In this document: piece after piece, positions 18,214-27,549 of the stretch | Layout: each line of letters opens with the position of its first letter | How positions within the stretch are numbered: position 1 is the first letter of the stretch | Notes under the pieces: model-generated | Seen by the model: only the letters and a program-made list of their open reading frames with translations | Databases searched by the model: none | What the model was told of the DNA's origin: nothing | Position numbers and translations under genes: made by a program | Source of the DNA: Bacillota bacterium | GTDB taxonomy: Bacteria; Bacillota; Sulfobacillia; Sulfobacillales; Sulfobacillaceae | Length of the DNA: 64,000 nt | Assembly: GCA_026627065.1 (NCBI GenBank) | Contig: JAPNUO010000004.1 | Span: 189,495 to 253,494 of the forward strand | Direction of reading: 5' to 3'

Positions 18214-18788
18214 ATACGCACACGGGTTCGGGGGCGCTGGTCAAGAGCGCCTTGGACGCTCGCGACATGCCGAAAAACGGCTGGAGCGAAGTGGCCTTCG
18301 TTGGACGGTCCAACGCAGGGAAGTCGTCCCTGATTAACGGGTTGGTGGGGCGAAAAATCGCGCACACCAGCGGCACCCCGGGACGCACCCAGCGCATTCA
18401 TTTTTACGCCATGCCTTCTTGGTATATTGTGGACCTGCCCGGATTTGGTTATGCGCGGGTTTCTAAACAGCAACGCGACCAATTTGCGCAGGCGGTCGAT
18501 GCGTATTTGCGGGAGCGTCAGCCGTTAATCGGGGCCGTGCTGATTCAAGACATCCGGCGCGATCCGGAAGAGGAAGAAATGATGATCGTCGATTGGGCGA
18601 TGAAGCGCAATCTTTGGCTGCTGGTCGTGGCCAGCAAAATTGACCGACTCAACCGATCTGAGCGCGAAGCCCGGGCAGCGCGACTCCAGAGTTTGTACCC
18701 GTGCCCGGTGCATTTGGTGTCGAATCGCACGGGGGAAGGGCTAGAGCAGGTGCGAGCAGCCATCAAAGGGCTAGGGCTTCGGTTCTGA
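18210..18788 (+). CDS. ysxC: Ribosome biogenesis GTPase YsxC/EngB
   Basis: YsxC/EngB is an essential GTPase for late assembly of the large ribosomal subunit. The 192-residue protein has G1 GRSNAGKSS, the G2 region [10 protein letters not shown]3 DLPGFG (DxxG) and a G4-like SKIDR in place of the usual TKxD. Length and motif order match the family. The ATG overlaps the lon stop by 4 bases. Its last 18 bases overlap the end of the convergent phosphatase gene. Confidence 0.95.
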   Translation: MNTHTGSGALVKSALDARDMPKNGWSEVAFVGRSNAGKSSLINGLVGRKIAHTSGTPGRTQRIHFYAMPSWYIVDLPGFGYARVSKQQRDQFAQAVDAYLRERQPLIGAVLIQDIRRDPEEEEMMIVDWAMKRNLWLLVVASKIDRLNRSEREARAARLQSLYPCPVHLVSNRTGEGLEQVRAAIKGLGLRF

Positions 18789-19379
18789 CCGCCAGTGATA
18801 TGACGTGGGGCTGCCAAAGCCAATGCGGGGCAGGCGCCGCCCGGTGAGGTGACCCTGGCGGATGAGCAAATCAATGGTGACCAGCAAAAAACCTGAGTGG
18901 GAGACCACTGCCAGCGTTTGCACTTCGCGTTGACAGGCCGCGATCACTGCCGCGGCCTGTTCGCTGCGTTGAGTGGAGCGCGTGCGGCCCTCCGGGGGAA
19001 TATTGTAAAACCAGGCAAAACGAAGATAGCTCCACCACACTTCGCTGGGCCAGCGCTGGCGCAAGAACCAGGTGTTTCCGTCAGGCACCCGCACTGGGAT
19101 TTCCCGGAACAGAGGGTCAACCCTCAAAGGAGCGCCCCGTCCGAACAGCCGGGCGGTTTCCAGCGCGCGCGGAAGGTCGGAGGAAATCACCAAATCCGGA
19201 ATCGGGTAGCGCTGGTACAGGCGAGAGAGGCGCACCGACTCTTCGGTACTGAGCCCGGCATCGTCGTAGGCGTCCAGGTACCGGTTAAATTCCGTTTTTG
19301 TCAAAAGAAGCGGGTTTGCGGGGACATTGGGTCGTCCGTGCCGCATTACCCAAAGCGTTTTGCCGTCCCAATTGGCCAT
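18771..19379 (-). CDS. Histidine phosphatase family protein
   Basis: The 202-residue protein has the phosphohistidine loop VMRHGRPN near its N-terminus, the SSDLPRALETARLFG segment, and the second catalytic histidine in VVSHSGF, the order of the phosphoglycerate-mutase-like (branch 1) superfamily. A Glu/Phe/Arg-rich insert around residues 88-125 (FREIPVRVPDGNTWF) differs from cofactor-dependent glycolytic mutases, so it is probably a general phosphatase. The substrate is unknown. The ATG lacks a strong ribosome site. The 3-prime end overlaps ysxC by 18 bases, tail to tail. Confidence 0.85.
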   Translation of the reverse strand: MANWDGKTLWVMRHGRPNVPANPLLLTKTEFNRYLDAYDDAGLSTEESVRLSRLYQRYPIPDLVISSDLPRALETARLFGRGAPLRVDPLFREIPVRVPDGNTWFLRQRWPSEVWWSYLRFAWFYNIPPEGRTRSTQRSEQAAAVIAACQREVQTLAVVSHSGFLLVTIDLLIRQGHLTGRRLPRIGFGSPTSYHWRSEPKP

Positions 19380-19589
19380 AGGACCAAGCTACCGAATTGG
19401 AAGGATCCGGTCAAGTAAAGAATGCGGCCTCTAATCGCGCGCGGCCGCGCATCCACATATTGTGGCATCGTGGGTTCTGGTTCCATCGTTTCCATTAGAA
19501 AATCCCCCGCAGGGGCCTTTTGGCGGACAGGAGGCGTTTAAGTTTTGTCGAATGTTAAAGGGCTTGAACTTGTTGTGAGGTGACGATCA

Positions 19590-20129
19590 TTGTTGGCGGG
19601 ATCAACACAGGAGTTTCGGCGCATTCGGCGCTTGCGCCATGAGGATGTGCCGCGTTTGATGGCCTGGGACAACGATCCGGAACTCTTTCAATTGACCGGC
19701 AAAAAGTTTCGGCACGACGACCGCGAGGAAGCCTGGTGGGATCGGCTCCAGCACGATCGCTCGCGCCTCGCCTTTGCCATTATTGACGATCATGGACAGC
19801 TGATAGGAGACGTCGAGTTCGAGCAAATTTTATGGCGCGCGCGGGAAGCCGAAATCCGCATCTCCATCGGCGACAAGCGGTACTGGAACCGCGGCTACGG
19901 CACCGAGGCATTGAAGGAAGCTCTTTGGACCGCATTTCATGAGCTCTCTTTGAATCGCGTGTATTTGCGGGTGCGCGCGGATAACCGCCGGGCGATCCGC
20001 ACCTACGAAAAAGTCGGGTTTCGCACCGTCGGGCGTTTGGAAGCGACTGGCCGTCTCGAGCATTACACCGATCTGCACCTGATGGAAGTGACGGAAGATC
20101 AGTATCGCGCTGTCATGGCCAAAGCATGA
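19590..20129 (+). CDS. GNAT family N-acetyltransferase (RimJ/RimL-like)
   Basis: The 179-residue protein follows the RimL-type GNAT layout: RIRRLRHEDVPRLMAWDND at the N-terminus, a central acetyl-CoA loop KRYWNRGYGTEALKEAL (Q/RxxGxG/A-like), and the closing NRRAIRTYEKVGFRTVGRLE. It should transfer an acetyl group from acetyl-CoA to an amino group; the acceptor is unknown. The start is TTG at 19590, supported by GAGGTGA 7 bases upstream. The 3-prime end overlaps the convergent lipoprotein gene by 31 bases. Confidence 0.85.
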   Translation: MLAGSTQEFRRIRRLRHEDVPRLMAWDNDPELFQLTGKKFRHDDREEAWWDRLQHDRSRLAFAIIDDHGQLIGDVEFEQILWRAREAEIRISIGDKRYWNRGYGTEALKEALWTAFHELSLNRVYLRVRADNRRAIRTYEKVGFRTVGRLEATGRLEHYTDLHLMEVTEDQYRAVMAKA

Positions 20130-20998
20130 TAGGCGGGGAGCGGATTGACGCCGGCCCCATAGGCGGGCCACCCGGAGACCCAAGCCTTCTGAGCCCGGTC
20201 ATAGAGTGTTTGGGCGGGATACGTGGTGCGGGGCCAGTATTCGTAATGGAGGGCGAGACGCAGAATGTTGGGGGTCACCTTGCCGGGCAGCCACTCGGCA
20301 ATGGTGCCGGCGCTATTGGTGTGAAGATACCAGAGCGCAAGGTTCACGCTGTTTAAAAAGCGTGACACCAGCACGTTGTCGGCAGGGGCACTGATGGTCC
20401 AGACGGGGATGGGACCCGTGGACGCCCCGAGCCAAGCGAGGATGCGGGTGTGGGGATTAAGGGCGCGGAGCTGGACCGCTTGCGGGAGGGAAACCCACAC
20501 CCAGGGCAATCCCTGGTGTTGCCACCCCTGGGCGATTTGCGTCCAGGGAATCAGCACGGTGGACGAAGGCTTTGCCCCATGAAGCGCCAGGGCACGCTCA
20601 ATGAGTGGCGCATCGGACTTTACGGCGCGCGCGAGAAGGAGGGGCAGGTGGTCAAGATGGCGCAGGCGAAAGCTTGGGTCGGGCTCCGGAGCGACCAACA
20701 CCACGTCGGGGCGAACGGCCAAATAGCCCACGATCGGCCAGCTGTGCCCGGCCATTGCGATGCGGACGGTGGCGTTTGGGGTGTCTACCCAGCGTATTCG
20801 GAGATGGTTGTCGGCAAAGAGCCCGAGCGCCGCGGCGAGTTCTACCGGCAGCGTTGCGAGACTTTTTTGGGCCAGGTATACCGTGAGCGTGGGCGGTTCG
20901 GGCCGAGCGGCCGAGGGCGCTCCGCATCCTGATCCGACGATGAGCACGAACAACAGCACCAAAGACCTGAGTATGGCATAGCGCTTCACGCTCAGCAT
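20099..20998 (-). CDS. Lipoprotein resembling NMT1/ThiY-type substrate-binding proteins
   Basis: The 299-residue product has a lipoprotein signal peptide: charged start, hydrophobic core LRSLVLLFVLIVGSGC with the lipobox ending at Cys25. The mature part begins LTVYLAQKSLATLPVELAAA, like periplasmic NMT1/SsuA-type binding proteins, in which this segment contacts ligands such as thiamine precursors or sulfonates. No permease or ATPase gene is next to it, so it is an orphan. Its ligand cannot be predicted. It overlaps the acetyltransferase gene by 31 bases at the 3-prime ends. Confidence 0.65.
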   Translation of the reverse strand: MLSVKRYAILRSLVLLFVLIVGSGCGAPSAARPEPPTLTVYLAQKSLATLPVELAAALGLFADNHLRIRWVDTPNATVRIAMAGHSWPIVGYLAVRPDVVLVAPEPDPSFRLRHLDHLPLLLARAVKSDAPLIERALALHGAKPSSTVLIPWTQIAQGWQHQGLPWVWVSLPQAVQLRALNPHTRILAWLGASTGPIPVWTISAPADNVLVSRFLNSVNLALWYLHTNSAGTIAEWLPGKVTPNILRLALHYEYWPRTTYPAQTLYDRAQKAWVSGWPAYGAGVNPLPAYHALAMTARY

Positions 20999-21115
20999 CC
21001 CCCCTCGCCACCTTATGAAAAAGATGCCGGAAGAAGACCGCCTGTCCGTTTAACCCGGTATAATTCTTTGCACAGCGGTGACACTGTCTGGAGACGCGGG
21101 CGTTCTTGACGTTGA

Positions 21116-21143
21116 TTGACACGCCTGGAACTTCCGTTATAAT
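21116..21143 (+). promoter_or_regulatory. Strong sigma-A-type promoter upstream of groES
   Basis: TTGACA (21116-21121) and TATAAT (21138-21143) are separated by 16 bases, both hexamers at full consensus. It lies about 280 bases upstream of groES. A second TATAAT at 21225-21230 has no clear -35. I find no CIRCE (TTAGCACTC-N9-GAGTGCTAA) in the interval. Confidence 0.75.
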
Positions 21144-21149
21144 TGAACA

Positions 21150-21425
21150 CATCGCCCGGGCTTTTCCCTATGGAGGGCAAGGAAGAGGAAGTGAAACCGG
21201 CTAGCTATGCCAAAAATTTCGCCCTATAATATGGACGTAAGGGCTCAAGCTCTCCAAGCAAGGCCTGGAAAGATCGCTTAGCGACATTTTTGGGAGGCAG
21301 GCGGTCGGCAGATCAGTATTCTGAGGGCAACCTCAGACCCTTCCGTCGTGCTCATCGGGATTGGACGACGGAGAATTTCTTTGCCACTTTATCGTGGGTT
21401 ATCTCAGGAAGCGAGGGATATCGGA
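21150..21425 (+). promoter_or_regulatory. Long folded 5-prime leader of groES
   Basis: The leader holds two strong hairpins: CTGAGG-GCAA-CCTCAG (21321-21336, GNRA-type loop) and TCCGTCGT/ACGACGGA (21342-21349 with 21365-21372). A weaker TCGC-TTA-GCGA lies near 21274-21284. A short frame, VKPASYAKNFAL from GTG 21191, with AAGGAAGAGG upstream, could encode a 12-residue leader peptide; this is speculative. The leader may control groES by structure instead of by HrcA. Confidence 0.45.
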
Positions 21426-21689
21426 ATGCAGGTTCGACCCCTAGGGGATCGTGTGCTTGTGAAACTCGTGGAAGAAGAACAGCGGACGCAAAGCGGCATT
21501 TACATCCCAGACACGGCCAAGGACAAGCCGCAAACCGGCTTAGTCGTTGCTGTCGGCGATGGCGAGGATGTCAAGGTGAAAAATGGCCAGCGGGTTCTGT
21601 TTGCCAAGTTTGCCGGCACGGAAATCAAGATTGACAATGTCGAGCATCTGATCCTGTCAGCGGACGACATTCTCGCGGTCGTGGAGTAA
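21426..21689 (+). CDS. groES: Co-chaperonin GroES, short form, without an adjacent groEL
   Basis: GroES caps the GroEL folding chamber. The 87-residue protein shows [18 protein letters not shown], the mobile-loop region [20 protein letters not shown] and the C-terminal [12 protein letters not shown]. It is about 7-8 residues shorter than usual (about 94-95) because the roof-loop section is reduced to [17 protein letters not shown]. The start at ATG 21426 gives the canonical N-terminus. groEL does not follow: the next element is the valS T-box leader. The partner chaperonin must be elsewhere. Confidence 0.92.
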   Translation: MQVRPLGDRVLVKLVEEEQRTQSGIYIPDTAKDKPQTGLVVAVGDGEDVKVKNGQRVLFAKFAGTEIKIDNVEHLILSADDILAVVE

Positions 21690-21704
21690 CATATTTTCAC
21701 TCGT

Positions 21705-21960
21705 GAGGACTAATGAAGGGAAGAAGCGCTTAGCCGTTAGCGGAGAGAGCAGGTGAGGGTGGGAATCCTGCCTAACGTAAGCGCGGGTGGGCCTGGAAGT
21801 CTCTTGAGATCGTCCAGCGGCTTTAGGTGAGGCCGACGCCAAACCGACGCGAATCAAGACGGGAGCGCCCGATATCGCGCGTGAGAGGCCTCCCTAAAGA
21901 GGCAAAGTAAGGTGGTACCGCGAACTCCTGTTTCGCCCTTCGCGAAGCAGGGGTTTTTGT
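21705..21960 (+). promoter_or_regulatory. T-box leader of valS
   Basis: The T-box core AAGGTGGTACCGCG is at 21909-21922. Its TGGT suits a tRNA ending in ACCA, as valine tRNAs do. The competing terminator CTCCTGTTTCG/CGAAGCAGGGG followed by TTTTTG spans 21925-21957. Upstream sequence from about 21705 can form the long Stem I; a GTC in AAGTCTC near 21800 is a possible valine specifier. The element senses uncharged tRNA-Val and allows readthrough into valS under valine shortage. Confidence 0.9.
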
Positions 21961-21982
21961 TTAAAAGAGGAGAGGAGACAGC

Positions 21983-24613
21983 ATGGAACTCAGTCCCCGC
22001 TATAATCCGGCGGCGGTGGAGGACAAATGGTATCAGATTTGGCGCGAGCGCGGTTATTTTCGCCCGCGGCGCCGTACCTCCCCGGACAGGCCAGTCTTTA
22101 GCATTGTCATGCCGCCCCCCAATGTCACCGGCGTCCTGCACTTGGGGCATGCCCTCAACACCACCTGGCAAGATATTTTAATCCGCTATCACCGCATGCG
22201 GCAGGACATCACCCTGTGGCTGCCGGGCACCGATCACGCGGGCATCCACACCCAGATCAAAGTGGACGAGCTGCTGCGCAGCCGCGGGCTGGATCGCCGC
22301 CAGATCGGCCGCGAAGCGTTTCTCGCCGAGGTGTGGCGGTGGAAAGAACAGTACGGCGGCCGCATTTTGGAGCAAATTGCGAAGCTAGGCGCCTCGGTGG
22401 ACTGGGACCGCCTGCGCTTTACCTTGGACGACGGGTTGTCGAGGGCGGTCACAGAAGTGTTTGTGCGCTTATACGAAGAAGGGTTGATTTACCGAGGCCA
22501 TTACATCACCAATTGGTGCGTGAGTTGCGGAACGGCGCTTTCCGATATTGAAGTGGAGCACCGCGAGCAAGAGGGCACCTTGACGTCGATTCGCTATCCC
22601 TTGGTCTCCGGTGAGGGAGAGATTGTGGTGGCGACGACGCGCCCGGAAACCCTCCTTGGAGATACCGCGGTGGCTGTCCATCCGGACGATGTGCGCTACC
22701 GCCATCTCATTGGCCAGACGGTGGTGGTGCCGTTAGTAGAGCGGCCAGTTCCGATTATTGCCGACGACTATGTCGATCCCAGTTTTGGCAGCGGGGCGGT
22801 GAAAGTCACGCCGGCTCATGACCCCAACGATTTTCAAATGGGCGTGCGCCACCAGTTGCCGGTCATTCAGGTCATCGGCGAAGACGGGCGGATGACGGAA
22901 CATGCCCAACAGTACCGGGGATTGACTCGCGAAGAGGCGCGCGCCCGCGTTCTCCAGGATTTGCGGGAACGGGGGCTGATTGTGGGCCAAGAAGCGATTC
23001 GCCACGCAGTCGGGCATTGCGAAAAATGTGACAGCGTTATTGAGCCCCTGGTCTCGCTGCAGTGGTTTGTCAAAATCCAGCCGCTGGCGGAGCCGGCCAT
23101 TGAGGCGGTGAAGACCGGAGCGGTGCGCTTTGTGCCGGAGCGATTCGAAAAGATCTACATGAATTGGATGAGCAATATTCACGACTGGTGTATTTCCCGC
23201 CAGATTTGGTGGGGGCACCGAATCCCCGCTTACTATTGCCAGCAGTGCGGCCACATGGCGGTCTCGCGCGAGCCGGTGCGCACGTGCCCCCGGTGCCACG
23301 GGCCCATGGAGCAAGATCCGGACGTCCTTGACACGTGGTTTTCCTCTGCGCTCTGGCCGTTTTCTACCTTAGGCTGGCCCGACACGACTGACGACCTCAA
23401 AGAATTTTATCCCACGTCGGTGCTGTCGACGGGATACGACATCATTTTCTTTTGGGTGTCGCGAATGCTGATGCAGGGGATTCACTTCACCGGACAAGTG
23501 CCGTTTTCCACCGTGTTGCTCCACGGGTTGGTGCGCGACAGCCAGGGGCGGAAGATGTCCAAGTCTCTCGGCAATGGGGTGGATCCGCTAGAGGTTATTG
23601 AAAAATATGGCGCGGATGCGCTGCGCATTGCCCTGGTTTTGGGGTCGGCTCCCGGCAACGACTATCGCTGGAGCTGGGAGCGTTTTGAGGCGGGGAGCCA
23701 TTTTGCCAATAAGGTTTACAATGCCATGCGGTTTGTCCTCTTGAATCTCGACGGCGCTCCCCCTGATTTCGAGGCGCCGGTGAGTCAGCACCCCGTCGAC
23801 CAATGGATTTGGTCGCGCCTCAACCGCACTGTGGATGTCATGACGGAGGCGCTCGACCATTTTGAGTTTGGCGTGGCTGCCAAGGCGATCTACGATTTCT
23901 TCTGGGACGACTATTGCGACTGGTACATCGAAATGACGAAGGTGCGGTTGAAGGGCGACGAACGTCGCCAAACCTTAGCGAATTTAGTCATGGTGGGGGC
24001 CCGCGCGTTACAGTTGCTGCATCCCTTTATGCCGTTTGTGACGGAAGAGCTGTACCATGCGCTTCGGCCGGCCGAGGAAAGCATCATGATATCCGAATGG
24101 CCCGAGCCTCAGCTAGAGCGGGAGAGTCGGGAGGCCGAAGACGCGGTAGCGGGGGTGCAAGAACTCATTCGCACGGTGCGCAATCTGCGCGCCGAGGTTC
24201 GGCTTCAGCCCCAGCTGTCCATCCCGGTGGTGGCGGTGGCGGAGGACGAAGTCACGTTAGGGTGGTGGCAGCGGATGGCCCCGGAAATCCGATGGCTCTT
24301 GAAGGCGGACCCCTTGACCCTAAAAACGGCCAACGACGGGGGGCTTCCGGCGCATACCATTGCCGGCGTCACGCGTGGCGGCGTGGTGCATATTCCCTTG
24401 GAGGGCTTGGTGGACATCGCCAAGGAGCGCGAGCGGCTGGCCGCGATGAAGGCGGAAGTCTTGGCCGAGTACGCGCGGATTCAAGCCCGCCTAAACGATG
24501 ACCGGTTCCGCCAGCGGGCGCCGGAGTCGGTGGTGTTGGAGACCGAAAAGCGCCTCAAGGAGTTAGAAGACCGCATCCAGCGTGTCAAGGAACGGGAGGC
24601 CGCGTTATCGTGA
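21983..24613 (+). CDS. valS: Valyl-tRNA synthetase
   Basis: ValRS charges tRNA-Val and edits mischarged threonine. The 876-residue protein has the HIGH motif in PNVTGVLHLGHALN (near residue 45), the CP1 editing domain (TTRPETLLGDTAVAVHP), and KMSKS in GRKMSKSLGNGVDP (near residue 525). A Cys pair CEKC and CQQC/CPRC knuckles may bind zinc. The C-terminus forms a coiled-coil tRNA-binding arm (KERERLAAMKAEVLAEYARI). AGGAGAGGAG precedes the ATG. It is controlled by the T-box leader and overlaps folC by 4 bases. Confidence 0.97.
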   Translation: MELSPRYNPAAVEDKWYQIWRERGYFRPRRRTSPDRPVFSIVMPPPNVTGVLHLGHALNTTWQDILIRYHRMRQDITLWLPGTDHAGIHTQIKVDELLRSRGLDRRQIGREAFLAEVWRWKEQYGGRILEQIAKLGASVDWDRLRFTLDDGLSRAVTEVFVRLYEEGLIYRGHYITNWCVSCGTALSDIEVEHREQEGTLTSIRYPLVSGEGEIVVATTRPETLLGDTAVAVHPDDVRYRHLIGQTVVVPLVERPVPIIADDYVDPSFGSGAVKVTPAHDPNDFQMGVRHQLPVIQVIGEDGRMTEHAQQYRGLTREEARARVLQDLRERGLIVGQEAIRHAVGHCEKCDSVIEPLVSLQWFVKIQPLAEPAIEAVKTGAVRFVPERFEKIYMNWMSNIHDWCISRQIWWGHRIPAYYCQQCGHMAVSREPVRTCPRCHGPMEQDPDVLDTWFSSALWPFSTLGWPDTTDDLKEFYPTSVLSTGYDIIFFWVSRMLMQGIHFTGQVPFSTVLLHGLVRDSQGRKMSKSLGNGVDPLEVIEKYGADALRIALVLGSAPGNDYRWSWERFEAGSHFANKVYNAMRFVLLNLDGAPPDFEAPVSQHPVDQWIWSRLNRTVDVMTEALDHFEFGVAAKAIYDFFWDDYCDWYIEMTKVRLKGDERRQTLANLVMVGARALQLLHPFMPFVTEELYHALRPAEESIMISEWPEPQLERESREAEDAVAGVQELIRTVRNLRAEVRLQPQLSIPVVAVAEDEVTLGWWQRMAPEIRWLLKADPLTLKTANDGGLPAHTIAGVTRGGVVHIPLEGLVDIAKERERLAAMKAEVLAEYARIQARLNDDRFRQRAPESVVLETEKRLKELEDRIQRVKEREAALS

Positions 24614-25866
24614 AGACAGAGTGGTGGGGCGGCCACGGCGAGTGGCGCCTCAAACCCGGACTCGAGCGCATCCAGGCGCTATTGGATCGCCTGGGTCACC
24701 CCGAACGCGCCTACAGCGCCGTTCATGTCGCGGGCACCAACGGCAAGGGGTCCGTCTCGGCAATGATTGCCAAAGGGCTGGAAGCCGAAGGGTACACGGT
24801 CGGCCTGACAACCTCTCCCCATCTCCTGACCGTGAACGAGCGGGTGCAAATTAATGGGGAGCCCTTGCCGGAGGCCGAATGGGATCGCTTGGGAGACATC
24901 ATCGAGGACGCCGGTCACAACATGAACCCGCCGCCCACCTGGTTTGAAGCGGTGACGGCTCTGGCGTTTTTGGCTTTTCAGCGTCGGGCGGTAGACATTG
25001 CAGTGGTGGAAGTGGGGATGGGCGGGCGCTGGGACGCCACCAACGTGATTCCCCCGCCGGTGTTGGCGGTCATCACCCCCATTGCCTTTGACCACATGCA
25101 ATATTTGGGATCCACGATTGAGGCGATTGCGGGCGAAAAGGCCGGCATTATCAAACCAGGCAGCGAGGTGGTGATGGCCCAACAGCCGTATCCCCAAGCC
25201 CGCGAACGCCTGTTGGCCGTAGCGGAAGAGCGTGGGGTGCCGGTTACCGAAGTGAGCCCGCGGGCGCAGATGACGCCGGCCGGGCCAGAGCTGCGAACGG
25301 AGACAGGGATCGTGGTGCGCGTGCCCCTGTTGGGCGCGTATCAGCAAAGCAATCTCGACACCGCCTGGACGGCGCTTGAGCGGCTCCATGCGCGCGACTG
25401 GGTTCGCGATTTGGCCCGCGTCGCTAGCCACCTTTCGGCGGTCAGCTGGCCAGGGCGATTCGAACGGGTGAGCCAGGATCCCCTGGTCGTGTTGGACGGC
25501 GCCCACAACCCCCACGGGATCCAAGGCGTGGTCGCCACCCTCGCGACGCCGCCGTGGAATCAGTACCGGTGGCATGTGGTGTTTGCTGTCATGCGCGACA
25601 AAGACTACGGCGAGATGTTGTCCCAGCTGGCTCCGCGGGTGGACGAGTTGACCCTAACCCGGGTTCCAGGCGACCGGGGAGCGGTTCCGGTCGAGGTGTT
25701 GCGCGCCGTTCCCGCCGGCGTGGCGGCGCGGGTGGACGAGGATGCGGTGGGCGCGGTCCGGCGCGCGGTGCAGCATGCCCGCTCCAGCGGCCAGGCGGTG
25801 CTGGTGACCGGCTCTCTTCACTTGGTCGGTCTGGTGCGTGGGTTGCCGGACTTTGCGTCGCCGTAG
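24610..25866 (+). CDS. folC: Folylpolyglutamate synthase / dihydrofolate synthase
   Basis: FolC adds glutamates to folates and, in many bacteria, makes dihydrofolate from dihydropteroate. The 418-residue protein has the Mur-ligase-type P-loop VAGTNGKGSVSAM (about 38-50), the omega-loop region TTSPHLLTVNERVQING, and the C-terminal domain LDGAHNPHG. The GTG start overlaps the valS stop (GTGA), so translation is coupled. The valS-folC pairing is conserved in Firmicutes. The gene is therefore also under the valine T-box. Confidence 0.95.
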   Translation: MKTEWWGGHGEWRLKPGLERIQALLDRLGHPERAYSAVHVAGTNGKGSVSAMIAKGLEAEGYTVGLTTSPHLLTVNERVQINGEPLPEAEWDRLGDIIEDAGHNMNPPPTWFEAVTALAFLAFQRRAVDIAVVEVGMGGRWDATNVIPPPVLAVITPIAFDHMQYLGSTIEAIAGEKAGIIKPGSEVVMAQQPYPQARERLLAVAEERGVPVTEVSPRAQMTPAGPELRTETGIVVRVPLLGAYQQSNLDTAWTALERLHARDWVRDLARVASHLSAVSWPGRFERVSQDPLVVLDGAHNPHGIQGVVATLATPPWNQYRWHVVFAVMRDKDYGEMLSQLAPRVDELTLTRVPGDRGAVPVEVLRAVPAGVAARVDEDAVGAVRRAVQHARSSGQAVLVTGSLHLVGLVRGLPDFASP

Positions 25867-25927
25867 AACGGTGTCGTGACTGATCGATCAATTAGGATTT
25901 GCTGTCACCCTTGGCAGAATTCAACGA

Positions 25928-25957
25928 TTGCCCGCGCGGGAAGTCGAATGGTATGCT
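25928..25957 (+). promoter_or_regulatory. Probable promoter for the DUF4321-maf-radC-mre cluster
   Basis: TTGCCC (25928-25933) and TATGCT (25952-25957) are separated by 18 bases, in the only sizeable gap between folC and the following tightly packed genes. Confidence 0.45.
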
Positions 25958-26029
25958 GAACGAGATGCTTGGCATTTCTGACCAAACGACGGCCAGCGTT
26001 CCGTCTCAAGGAAACGGAGGAACGAAGTC

Positions 26030-26299
26030 GTGCAGAGGAGACGCCGCAGCGTGGGCATAGCGGTCGTGTATGTGCTGTTGGGTGGACTGGTCGGCTCCCT
26101 AATGGGGCACTTGTTGGCGCCTCTTTGGACCCCGTTAGGGCGGACGCTGGTGTTTCTCGGCACGCCGCCTGTTCGCGTCTGGTCCGTGAACTTGGGCATT
26201 GTCGGATTTCAGGTGGGGGCCTGGCTGAACGTCAATGTGCTGGGAATCGTGGGACTGCTGGCGGGCCTCGCGTGGTTTCAACGTCGGAGTGCCGGATGA
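26030..26299 (+). CDS. DUF4321-like small membrane protein
   Basis: The 89-residue protein has two predicted membrane helices (about residues 8-28, VGIAVVYVLLGGLVGSLMG, and 60-82, GAWLNVNVLGIVGLLAGLAW) after a basic MQRRRRS start. It matches the size and pattern of DUF4321 proteins, which commonly sit directly before maf in Firmicutes. No function is established. The GTG start has GGAGGAACG upstream. Its stop overlaps the maf start as ATGA, pointing to coupling with the shape and division genes that follow. Confidence 0.75.
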   Translation: MQRRRRSVGIAVVYVLLGGLVGSLMGHLLAPLWTPLGRTLVFLGTPPVRVWSVNLGIVGFQVGAWLNVNVLGIVGLLAGLAWFQRRSAG

Positions 26300-26880
26300 A
26301 AACGCGGATTGTTCTGGCGTCGTCGTCGCCTCGGCGCCGCGAACTCTTAACGCGGGCCGGCTACGAGTTTACCGTCGCGGCGGCGAACATTGACGAAACC
26401 CCAAGATCGGGGGAAACACCGCCGCAACTTGTGCGTCGGTTAGCGGCGACCAAAGCTTTGGCGGTGGCGCGGCAGTATCCCGATGCCCTCGTCATCGGGG
26501 CGGATACCGTGGTGGCTATCGCTGGTCAAATTCTTGGCAAGCCGGCGAACGAAGCCTCGGCGCGGCACATGTTGCAAATGCTAAGCGGCAAACGTCATGA
26601 AGTGTACACGGGAGTCTCTCTCTGGTCTGGCATTCTCGACCGGGGACTGGCGACGGTCCGCTCGGCCCAGGTGGCGTTTCGGCCCCTGTCGGCAGCGGAC
26701 ATTGACGAGTACGTGGCCTCCAAGGAACCGCTAGACAAGGCGGGGGCATACGCCATTCAAGGGCGCGCGAGTCTTTGGGTGACCTCTCTTATTGGGGACT
26801 GGGAGACGGTGGTGGGATTGCCGACGGCCCTGGTGGGACACCTCATTGCCCGGTTGACTGGGGGCAAGCCATGGGATTGA
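26296..26880 (+). CDS. maf: Maf family nucleotide pyrophosphatase
   Basis: Maf proteins hydrolyse non-canonical or modified nucleoside triphosphates and are linked to septum inhibition in Bacillus. The 194-residue protein has ASSSPRRRELLTRAGYEF at the N-terminus, the catalytic GADTVVA segment, and LGKPANEASARHMLQMLSGK. Length is typical. The ATG overlaps the DUF4321 stop, and its own end overlaps radC by 10 bases. The maf-radC-mreBCD order is conserved in Bacillus and Clostridia. Confidence 0.95.
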   Translation: MKTRIVLASSSPRRRELLTRAGYEFTVAAANIDETPRSGETPPQLVRRLAATKALAVARQYPDALVIGADTVVAIAGQILGKPANEASARHMLQMLSGKRHEVYTGVSLWSGILDRGLATVRSAQVAFRPLSAADIDEYVASKEPLDKAGAYAIQGRASLWVTSLIGDWETVVGLPTALVGHLIARLTGGKPWD

Positions 26881-27536
26881 AGGAGACGCCGCCTGACGAA
26901 CGGCCGCGCGAACGGCTGTTGCGTCATGGAACCGCGGTGTTGTCGGATGCTGAGTTGTTAGCGGTCTTGCTGCAAACGGGAACCCAAGGTCAGTCGGTGC
27001 TGGAGTTGAGTCGTGAGCTTCTCCGCGACGGGTGGGCGGCCTTGAGTCGGCGCACTCCGGCCGAACTTATGCGCGTGCGCGGAATGGGTACGGCGAAGGC
27101 GGCTTTGTTGGCGGCCGCGCTGGAGGTCGGGCACCGCGTCGAGCGCGCGCGCCTGAACGTGGTGCACGGGTCCCGCGATGTGGTGCGCCTTGTGTCGGAT
27201 TTGCGGGACCGCGATCAGGAGGAGTTTCGGGTGATTTTGCTAAACACTAAGGGCATGGTGATGGGAATGGAGACGGTGTTTCGCGGGGGATTGGACCGGG
27301 TAGAAGTGTTTCCGCGGGAAATTTTTCGCCCTGCTGTTGCGCGGTCCGCAGCGTCCGTCGTCGTGGCCCATAACCATCCGAGCGGCGACCCCACCCCCAG
27401 CCGACAAGACTTGGCCCTGACGCGGCGGCTCGAGGAGTGCGGGGAGCTCATGGGCATACCGGTACTCGACCATGTGATTGTGGGACGATCACGCCATGTG
27501 AGCGTGCATCAAGGAGTTTTGACCGAATTAACGTAG
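26871..27536 (+). CDS. radC: RadC family JAB/MPN-domain protein
   Basis: The 221-residue protein has an N-terminal UPF0758 helix-hairpin-helix-like region ([19 protein letters not shown]) and a C-terminal JAB1/MPN metalloprotease-like domain with [14 protein letters not shown], the metal ligands HxH...D. The name RadC is historical; its molecular role is unclear. The ATG lies inside the end of maf. It precedes mreB by 13 bases. Confidence 0.93.
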   Translation: MGLKETPPDERPRERLLRHGTAVLSDAELLAVLLQTGTQGQSVLELSRELLRDGWAALSRRTPAELMRVRGMGTAKAALLAAALEVGHRVERARLNVVHGSRDVVRLVSDLRDRDQEEFRVILLNTKGMVMGMETVFRGGLDRVEVFPREIFRPAVARSAASVVVAHNHPSGDPTPSRQDLALTRRLEECGELMGIPVLDHVIVGRSRHVSVHQGVLTELT

Positions 27537-27549
27537 GGAGGAAACGATT

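Noticed and set aside
21061..21425. CIRCE operator upstream of groES
   Set aside because: No TTAGCACTC-N9-GAGTGCTAA-like inverted repeat could be found on either strand.
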